Assembly (NCBI RefSeq): GCF_036014115.1
Contig: NZ_CP107913.1
Span: 2,483,001 to 2,547,000 of the forward strand
Direction of reading: 5' to 3'
DNA: 64,000 nt
From: Streptomyces sp. NBC_00448
GTDB taxonomy: Bacteria > Actinomycetota > Actinomycetes > Streptomycetales > Streptomycetaceae
Shown piece by piece: positions 56,218 through 64,000 of the stretch (positions are counted from its first letter, which is position 1; each line of letters starts with the position of its first letter). The notes under the pieces were generated by a model. The model searched no databases. It was not told the origin of the DNA and saw nothing but the letters and a program-made list of their open reading frames with translations. The position numbers were made by a program, and so were the translations under genes.

Positions 56218-57000
56218 TCAGTCGCGCTCGGCGAGGACGTGGAGCTGGGTGGCGACGGAGTGGAACCCGGGGTCCTCGGCCGCCGCCAGCTCCAGCCGCA
56301 GCAGCGCCTCCGCGGCGCCGGGCTCGGTGTCGACCAGCACCCCGGGCACGAGGTCGGCGAAGACCCGTACACCGTGCACGGAAGCCGTGCGCAGTCCCGC
56401 GTCGGTGACCAGGCGGGTCAGGTCGTCGGCGGTGAAGCGGCGGGGCAGGGAGTCTGCCGCGCCGTATCGGCCGTCCGGGTCAAGGAGCGCCTGCTGGGCC
56501 TCGCCGAAGTGCCCGGCGAGCGCACGGGCCAGCACGGCGCCGCCGCGCCCGGCGGCGAGCAGGCTCAGCGAGCCGGCCGGGCGGAGGGCCTCCACCACGT
56601 TCCGCACGCCTTCGGCGGGGTCGTCGACGTACTCCAGCACGCCGTGGCAGAGCACCATGTCGTATCCGCCGGGGCGGATCACGCCGAGCAGGCCGTGGAC
56701 GTCGCCCTGGACGCCGGTGACCCGGTCGGTGACGCCGGCCTCGGCCGCCCGCCGCTCCAGGGCGAACAGCGCGTCCGGGCTCGGGTCGACGACGGTGACG
56801 CGGTGGCCGAGCCGGGCGACGGGCACCGCGAAGTTGCCGGTGCCGCCGCCGGTGTCGAGGACGTCGAGCGCCGGCCGGTCCGAGGACTTGGCGCGCCGCT
56901 CCAGGGCGCCCTGGAGCACCTCCCACACCACGGCGGTACGAAGGCTGGCACGGGGTCGGATCGGGTCCACCCCTCCTGGACGGGACCCTGCACGGGACAT
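56218..57000 (-). CDS. Class I SAM-dependent methyltransferase
   Basis: A 260-residue methyltransferase with the SAM loop LDVLDTGGGTGNFAVPVARLG, VTVVDPSPDAL, GDVHGLLGV, YDMVLCHGVLEYVDDPAEGV and a late AGLRTASVHGVRVFADLVPG strand. It resembles CmoA/UbiE-type enzymes; the target may be tRNA or a small molecule and cannot be told. The ATG 57000 is clear. It lies 69 bases from the HEPN gene, in the same direction. Confidence 0.88.
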   Translation of the reverse strand: MSRAGSRPGGVDPIRPRASLRTAVVWEVLQGALERRAKSSDRPALDVLDTGGGTGNFAVPVARLGHRVTVVDPSPDALFALERRAAEAGVTDRVTGVQGDVHGLLGVIRPGGYDMVLCHGVLEYVDDPAEGVRNVVEALRPAGSLSLLAAGRGGAVLARALAGHFGEAQQALLDPDGRYGAADSLPRRFTADDLTRLVTDAGLRTASVHGVRVFADLVPGVLVDTEPGAAEALLRLELAAAEDPGFHSVATQLHVLAERD

Positions 57001-57069
57001 GGCGGGCGGCTCTCCTCGCGGTGGTGCTGGCTGCGGTGACCGACGGCGTCGGCCGTCGCACCCCCAACT

Positions 57070-57603
57070 CTAAGGTGTGCCGCCGGGCGCGGGCCGGAGC
57101 AGAAGCATGCGTTCCACCAGGCGCAGGAACATGGCGGCGGAGCGCAGCAGGTCGTCGGCGTCGCGCGGGCCGGCGGCGCCGGCTATGCCCGCGTCGGCCC
57201 GCGCCCGGCGCTCGGCGCCGGCCGCGAACAGGGCGCTCCACTCGGCCAGTTCGGGCGCGACCTCGGGCAGCACCTCCCACACGCTGCGGATGCGGCCGCG
57301 CTTGCGGGGATTGGGCTCGGGGCGGCCGCGCACCGCGAGCACGGCGGCGGCGGTGCGCAGCGCGGCCAGGTGGGCCGTCGCGTACCGCTCGTGCGGGGGT
57401 TCGAGGAGAGCGGCTTCCTGAAGTCCGATGTGTGCCTGGGTGAGCAGGTCGAGCGCGCCGGGGGACGCGGCGGCGCGGCGCAGCACGGGGTGGACGTCGG
57501 CGGGAGCGCCTGGACCGGCCGGGGCGCCGAAGCCCCCGGGTGTCGCGGACAGCGCGGGCACGGGCGGGGTCGGCGGCACGAACGGCATCGCGGGAACGGC
57601 CAT
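57070..57603 (-). CDS. SAV_6107-type HEPN-domain protein
   Basis: A 177-residue protein. After a Pro/Ala-rich start (1-45) comes a helical domain with RAAASPGALDLLTQAHIGLQEAALLEPPHERYATAHLAALRTAAAVL (read in part) and VWEVLPEVAPELAEWSALFAAGAERR. This fits the SAV_6107 HEPN family of actinobacteria. HEPN proteins often act on RNA in toxin systems, but the usual RxxxxH motif is not clear here and no antitoxin partner is next to it. Its function is unknown. Confidence 0.8.
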   Translation of the reverse strand: MAVPAMPFVPPTPPVPALSATPGGFGAPAGPGAPADVHPVLRRAAASPGALDLLTQAHIGLQEAALLEPPHERYATAHLAALRTAAAVLAVRGRPEPNPRKRGRIRSVWEVLPEVAPELAEWSALFAAGAERRARADAGIAGAAGPRDADDLLRSAAMFLRLVERMLLLRPAPGGTP

Positions 57604-57772
57604 GGCGAACCTCCTGGTCTCCGTTGCTTCCTCATCGGCTTCCCATCATCGACGCCACCACTGACAATCGGCTCTGACCTGCGCGAACCCCACGTGCTAC
57701 GCGCGTATCCCGGGCCACGCCGGCGTGATGCGGTGGAAACACGGCGGTCACGGTGCGGGCAGAATCAGGGCC

Positions 57773-58396
57773 ATGACCACCGCACGACGCCAGGCCACCC
57801 GGCAGAAGCTGTTCGAGGCCGCCGTCACCCTCATCGCCGAGCAGGGCTTCTCCGCCACCACGGTCGACGAGATCGCCGAGCGCGCCGGGGTCGCCAAGGG
57901 GACCGTCTACTACAACTTCGCCAGCAAGAACGTCCTGTTCGAGGAGCTGCTGCGGCACGGCGTCGGGTTGCTGACGGTGTCGTTGCGGCGGGCCGCGGAC
58001 GAGACGGTGGCGCGCGGCGGCAGCCGGGTCGACGCGCTGGACGCGATGATCCGCTCGGGGCTCGCCTTCATCGCCCGCTACCCGTCCTTCACGCAGCTGT
58101 ACGTCGCGGAACTGTGGCGGACCAACCGCACCTGGCAGGACACGCTCATGACCGTCCGGCAGGAAGCGGTCGCCGTGGTCGAGAAGGTGCTCGGGGAGGC
58201 GATGGAACGCGGCGAGGTGAGTGGCGAGATCGATGTGCCGCTGACCGCGTCGGCGCTCTTCGGGATGGTGCTGGTCGCCGCGCTCGACTGGCAGGCGTTC
58301 CAGCCCGAGCGCAGCCTCGACGACGTCCACGAGGCGCTGTCGCGGCTGCTCCAGGGGCGGGTGGGCGGCGCCGCGGCCCACCGCTGTGCTCGGTGA
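57773..58396 (+). CDS. TetR-family transcriptional regulator
   Basis: A 207-residue regulator. The N-terminal HTH is RQKLFEAAVTLIAEQGFSATTVDEIAERAGVAKGTVYYNFASKNVLFEELL, read in parts, with the usual GVAKGTVYYNF recognition helix. The C-terminal ligand domain is all-helical, with WRTNRTWQDTL. The ligand and target are unknown. I used ATG 57773, with CAGAAT seven bases upstream (leaderless-type) and a short AGGG. It diverges from the HEPN gene. The next gene on the same strand lies 760 bases away. Confidence 0.9.
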   Translation: MTTARRQATRQKLFEAAVTLIAEQGFSATTVDEIAERAGVAKGTVYYNFASKNVLFEELLRHGVGLLTVSLRRAADETVARGGSRVDALDAMIRSGLAFIARYPSFTQLYVAELWRTNRTWQDTLMTVRQEAVAVVEKVLGEAMERGEVSGEIDVPLTASALFGMVLVAALDWQAFQPERSLDDVHEALSRLLQGRVGGAAAHRCAR

Positions 58397-59155
58397 TCCG
58401 CGGGCCATCCCCCGTTGCGGTCGGTGCCCGCGTGCTCGTTTCCGCCGCCCCGTGTCGGCGGGTCCGGGCCGCGCCCCTTCCGCACCCCCTACTCTTCCGG
58501 CTGCGCCGCGCCTCGCCATCCGTACAGCTACTCATCCCCCTACCTAGGTAGGCCCCTCCGTCCTTGCCCCTTTCCCCCGTCCCGGGACCATACGTCCACT
58601 TATGGCTGGTCGCGGCGTTCCTCCCCCAGAGCTTCGCCTGGGTGGGGGTGCCCCCGGCGGAGCCAGGGGGAGTACCCCCAGCGCCCCTGGGAGTGCTCGG
58701 CTCCTCCGCGAAAAGAAGCTCGCTTCCTTCGGGGTGCCCGGGTGTGCTTGCTTCGCTCGGGGTTTGGCGGGCTGGACCGCCGTCCGGGCTGCTGCTGCGG
58801 ATGTTTGCCGGATCTTCTGTGGGTTGAGGGCTGGTCGCGCGGTTCCCCGCGCCCCTGGTGGGCTGGTTGTTCGCCGCGGGAAAAGTGGCCGCGCACCGGG
58901 TCGGCCCACCCCGTAAGTGGCCGCACACCTCCCAGGGGCGCGGGGAACTGCGCGACCAGCCCCCACCCGGGGAAGATCCGACAACCCACGGCGGCGGGCA
59001 GGGCCGGCGGAGCCGCACACCGGAAAAGCCGAGCGAAATCCAGGGGCGCGGGGAACGCCGCGAGCAACCGCCCACCCACCGCAAGGTCCGGGCACGGGCA
59101 GGGGCCGGGCAACCCGGGCGGATCGCTGAACCCACGGCGTGGATACGCTCGGCGC
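58397..59155. repeat. 759-base gap with dispersed GC-rich repeats and palindromes
   Basis: No gene is convincing. A perfect 14-base palindrome CCTACCTAGGTAGG lies at 58539-58552. A repeat core CTGGTCGCGCGGTTCCCCGC at 58831-58850 continues to 58858 and is inverted at 58932-58959 with one mismatch in 28. A third, diverged copy lies at 59041-59068. A block at 58629-58655 (AGAGCTTCGCCTGGGTGGGGG) matches, in its first part, the inner repeat at 24029-24052. A related CTCGGCTCCTCCGCGAAAAG lies at 58696-58715. These are the same repeat families as at 11168-11375 and 23896-24253. Confidence 0.75.
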
Positions 59156-60709
59156 ATGGGACGGATTGCGGTGGTGGGCGCCGGGATGGCCGGGATGGCG
59201 GCGGCGGCGCGGCTCGCGACGGGCGGACACGACGTCGTGGTGTACGAACGCGGGGAGACGTACGGCGGAGGCGTGGGCGCCTTCGCCCGGGACGGCTTCG
59301 CGTTCGACACCGGCCCGGGCCTGCTCCAGCTCCCCGCGGTCTACCGCGACCTGTTCGTGAAGACCGGCCGGGAGAGCCTGGAGGACAGCGTCGAGCTGGT
59401 GCAGACCGACCCGGCCGGCCGCCACGTCTTCGCGGACGGCACCGACGTGTCGCTGCCGAACGCCTCCCGCTCGGGGGTGATCGAGGCGCTGGACGGCGCG
59501 TTCGGCCCGGGCAGCGGCGAGCGCTGGAGCGAGGTGCTGGTGAGGGCGCGGCAGGTGTGGGAGGGCGTCCGCAGGCCGCTGCTGGAGGAGCCGATCGGGG
59601 ACCCGAAGCCGCTGTCCAAGGACCCGTACCCGGCCCGGCGCAAGGGCCTGCTGCGGCGCCCGCCGCACCTGGCCGACGTGGCCGCGGACGAGCTCGGCGG
59701 TGATCCGCGCCCGGCCGCGCTGCTGGAGTGGTACGCCCTGGGCAATGGGCTCGACCCGCGTACGGCGCCCGCGGCGGCGGCCGTACTGCCGTACCTGGAG
59801 CAGTCGTTCGGCGTCTGGTACGTCCGCGGCGGGATGCGGGCGCTCGCGGACGCGCTGTACGCCCGCTGCCGAGCCCGGAAGGTGGAGTTCCGGTTCGGCG
59901 CCGAGGTGATGGGCGTGGAGGTGCACGACGGCCGGGTGCGCGGGCTCCGGTTCACCGACCACTCGACCGGGGCCGCCGACGTGGTGGCCGCGTCCGTGCC
60001 GGTGCCCTGCCTCCCGCAGGAGACCCTCCCGTCGGGCGGGAAGGACCTGCGGCCGCTCGCCGGGGCGCGGGACGAGCCAGGGCGCTGCACGGTGCACGTG
60101 GCGCTGCGCGGCTCGCGCCCGGCCGGTGCGGCGCACCGTACGGTCGTGCACGCCGCAGACCGGGGGGCCGCGCTGGACTGGGTGTTCGGGCACGTGCGGG
60201 CCGAGGTGCCGGCGCCGGGGGCGCTGACGGTCACCGTGCTGCGACCGGACGACCCGGCGACGCGGCCGGACGACGGGCACGAGGCGGTCACCGTGACGGC
60301 CACGGTGCCGCGGCACACCGCCGGGCGCACCAACTCCGGTTCCCACTCGGGCTCCGCCTCCGGCTCCGGGGTGGACTGGTCCGGCGGGGACTTCGTGGAC
60401 GCGTTCGCCGAGCGGATGCTGGAGGTGGCGGAGCGGGCCGTTCCCGGCCTGCGGGAGCGGGAGTTGTGGCGCGAGGTCCGCACCCCGCGGGACGTGGAGC
60501 GGGAGACGGGGGCGGCGGGCGGTTCGGTGCCGGTTCCCACACTCCCCGGAGCCGGCGGCGCCCTCTTCCGCCCGCCCAACCAGACGGCGTTCAACGGGCT
60601 CTACTTCCTCGGGGGTTGGGCCCACCCGGGCGGCGGGCTCCCGCACGCGGGCATGTCCGCGGCGATCGTCGCCGACCTCGTCGCCGGCGGCCCGGGCGGC
60701 AGCCGCTGA
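59156..60709 (+). CDS. FAD-dependent oxidoreductase of the phytoene desaturase type
   Basis: A 517-residue flavoprotein. The FAD-binding start is RIAVVGAGMAGMAAAARLATGGHDVVVYERGE; then GFAFDTGPGLLQLPAVYRDLF and YVRGGMRALADALYARC, as in CrtI-type desaturases. The C-terminal dinucleotide motif is GLYFLGGWAHPGGGLPHAGMSAAIVAD. Its substrate is unknown and may be a carotenoid or other isoprenoid. Residues 380-400 hold a short Ser/Gly repeat. ATG 59156 has TACGCT six bases upstream and no ribosome site, so it may be leaderless. It lies 199 bases before geosmin synthase. Confidence 0.88.
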   Translation: MGRIAVVGAGMAGMAAAARLATGGHDVVVYERGETYGGGVGAFARDGFAFDTGPGLLQLPAVYRDLFVKTGRESLEDSVELVQTDPAGRHVFADGTDVSLPNASRSGVIEALDGAFGPGSGERWSEVLVRARQVWEGVRRPLLEEPIGDPKPLSKDPYPARRKGLLRRPPHLADVAADELGGDPRPAALLEWYALGNGLDPRTAPAAAAVLPYLEQSFGVWYVRGGMRALADALYARCRARKVEFRFGAEVMGVEVHDGRVRGLRFTDHSTGAADVVAASVPVPCLPQETLPSGGKDLRPLAGARDEPGRCTVHVALRGSRPAGAAHRTVVHAADRGAALDWVFGHVRAEVPAPGALTVTVLRPDDPATRPDDGHEAVTVTATVPRHTAGRTNSGSHSGSASGSGVDWSGGDFVDAFAERMLEVAERAVPGLRERELWREVRTPRDVERETGAAGGSVPVPTLPGAGGALFRPPNQTAFNGLYFLGGWAHPGGGLPHAGMSAAIVADLVAGGPGGSR

Positions 60710-60783
60710 CCTCCGCTCCGCCTCCGGAGTACGCGCCCGGGGCGCCCCACCTTCCGCCGCGAGCCCGGGAACAAGATCGTTAA

Positions 60784-60795
60784 CCCCCGCGGGGG
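60784..60795. promoter_or_regulatory. Perfect palindrome CCCCCGCGGGGG before geosmin synthase
   Basis: A 12-base perfect palindrome, 75 bases after the flavoprotein stop and 113 bases before the geosmin synthase start. It is too tight for a hairpin loop except by opening the centre. It may be an operator or part of a terminator. The geosmin synthase ribosome site is ACGGAG at 60903-60908. Confidence 0.35.
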
Positions 60796-60881
60796 CGAAT
60801 TCAACCCATCGGGCGGAAAAGGGCGTTACCGGCTCACGGCACCGGGTGGGGCCGACCTAGCGTGAGGGGCTGTACAGGTGA

Positions 60882-63158
<2,277 letters not shown>

Positions 63159-63224
63159 CCGAAGTCCGGTTGGCTCGCCCGACGGTTGAGGGTCGACCGT
63201 CGGCTGTGGGCGGCGGACCGGCGC

Positions 63225-64000
63225 TCAGTAGCGGTACGGGTCGTACGGGTCCGCGTACTCCTGCTGCTGCTCGTACGGCGGCTGGTTCTGCTGCTGCGGG
63301 ATGTACGGCTGCTGCCGGCCGTACGCCTGCTGGTCGTAGCCGTAGCCGCCGTACGTGTCGGCCGCGGGCTGCTGCGGGTAGGGCTGCGGGGACTGCCAGT
63401 CCCCGGCGCCCTCCCCGCCGTACCCGCCGCCGTCGGTGCCGCGCGCGTTGCCGAACACGTCGTAGTCGTCGGGGTCGTAGCCGTACGAGGCCCCGGCGGG
63501 CGCGGGCTGCTCCTGGTAGCCGTCGCCGTCCTGGCCCTGGTCCTGCCGTTCTCCCTGCCCCTGCCCCTGCCCCTGGTCCCAGGCCGGCTGCTGCTGCTCG
63601 TAGCCGGTCCAGCTCTGGTAGCCCTGCGCGCCGTATCCCTCGTAGCCGCCGCTGGTGTACGGGTCGGGGGTGTACGTCGACTGGCCGTCGTAGAGCGGGT
63701 ATTCGCCGCTGTCGTCCTGCATCGGCATCGGCTGGTACACCGCCTGCTCGGCGCCGTACCCGCCCTGGACCTGCGCGTCGCCCGACGGGACCGAGAAGTC
63801 GTGCACCGCCGTCGCGTTGGCGCCCACGCCCGCCAACTCCTCAGCCGGAAGCGGCTGTTGGGCGGGGTCCGGGCCGGCCGCCTGGTCGGCCTCGATCGGG
63901 CCGACCTCCAGCACCGGTTCGGCCGGGCGGGCGCCCGCGGCCCTGCGGCGCCGGCTGGAGCCGGGGCGGCCGCCTATCGCCCAGCCCGTGGAGAAGCCCC
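63225..64000 (-). CDS. C-terminal part of a protein with Gln/Tyr/Gly/Pro-rich tail, N-terminus outside window
   Basis: The frame is open from the right edge (GFSTGWAIGGRPGSSRRRR) to a stop at 63225, so about 257 C-terminal residues are seen. Almost all of it is low complexity: YGGYGYDQQ, QGQGQGQGERQDQGQ and a final YADPYDPYRY. There is no membrane segment or known domain in the part visible. An internal GTG at 63914 is possible as a start, but the continued open frame and the similar composition argue for a longer protein. It converges with geosmin synthase, 66 bases apart. Function unknown. Confidence 0.65.
   Translation of the reverse strand, partial: GFSTGWAIGGRPGSSRRRRAAGARPAEPVLEVGPIEADQAAGPDPAQQPLPAEELAGVGANATAVHDFSVPSGDAQVQGGYGAEQAVYQPMPMQDDSGEYPLYDGQSTYTPDPYTSGGYEGYGAQGYQSWTGYEQQQPAWDQGQGQGQGERQDQGQDGDGYQEQPAPAGASYGYDPDDYDVFGNARGTDGGGYGGEGAGDWQSPQPYPQQPAADTYGGYGYDQQAYGRQQPYIPQQQNQPPYEQQQEYADPYDPYRY

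Noticed and set aside
57070..57603. The HEPN-type gene as a toxin of a toxin-antitoxin pair
   Set aside because: There is no small partner gene next to it, its neighbour is an ordinary methyltransferase, and the catalytic RxxxxH motif is not evident.

Overview
The window is very GC-rich chromosomal DNA from a Streptomyces or a close streptomycete relative. The grounds are the actinobacterial gene orders seen here: a PriA-type histidine operon, a division and cell-wall (dcw) cluster that runs on through sepF, yggT and divIVA, and a T-box leader before ileS. A full-length two-domain geosmin synthase, SAV_6107-type and DUF3040 proteins, frequent GTG starts and several probable leaderless starts point the same way. 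It looks like core chromosome. I found no prophage, plasmid, CRISPR array, rRNA or tRNA.

Layout. 1-960: a winged-helix regulator running off the left edge, diverging from a small methyltransferase across a paired TTGCGCAA palindrome. 959-6980 (minus): his operon in the order hisD-hisC-hisB-small membrane ORF-hisH-priA-RidA-hisF, mostly with 4-base start/stop overlaps. 7156-12681: a LON-domain protein, a YbaK-type deacylase, a membrane protein, a two-gene ABC exporter and an NYN-domain protein. 12907-13080: a small conserved-looking ORF. 13354-18631: dnaE, a membrane protein and a DsbA-like thioredoxin-fold protein. 18743-23810: a hydrolase, an MscS channel, a Na+/H+ antiporter, rluD and lspA. 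24295-29068: a TraR/DksA-type protein diverging from T-box-controlled ileS.

29485-49263 (minus) is one nearly unbroken cluster, transcribed mraZ-rsmH-ftsL-ftsI-murE-murF-mraY-murD-ftsW-murG-ftsQ-ftsZ-pgeF-yggS-sepF-yggT-divIVA. It covers peptidoglycan precursor synthesis (MurE, MurF, MraY, MurD, MurG), the septal synthase (FtsW, FtsI, with FtsQ and FtsL), the Z-ring and its anchor (FtsZ, SepF) and the polar-growth scaffold (DivIVA). FtsW, FtsI and FtsL carry long low-complexity extensions. The mraZ promoter is covered by four GTGG repeats at exact 10-base spacing, the expected site of MraZ autoregulation.

49462-63158: a beta-carbonic anhydrase; a coupled MoxR ATPase, DUF58 and membrane transglutaminase operon; a DUF3040 protein, a methyltransferase, a HEPN-type protein and a TetR regulator; then a phytoene-desaturase-like flavoprotein and geosmin synthase. 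63225-64000 is the low-complexity C-terminal end of a gene that leaves the window.

The least ordinary material is intergenic. A family of GC-rich dispersed repeats sits at 11168-11375, 23896-24253 and 58597-59070, and a related block lies in frame inside ybaK. A 202-base element with perfect 16-base terminal inverted repeats abuts the ileS stop codon. I did not find a clearly new multi-gene system. The best leads are these repeats, the extended divisome proteins and the MoxR/DUF58/transglutaminase operon.
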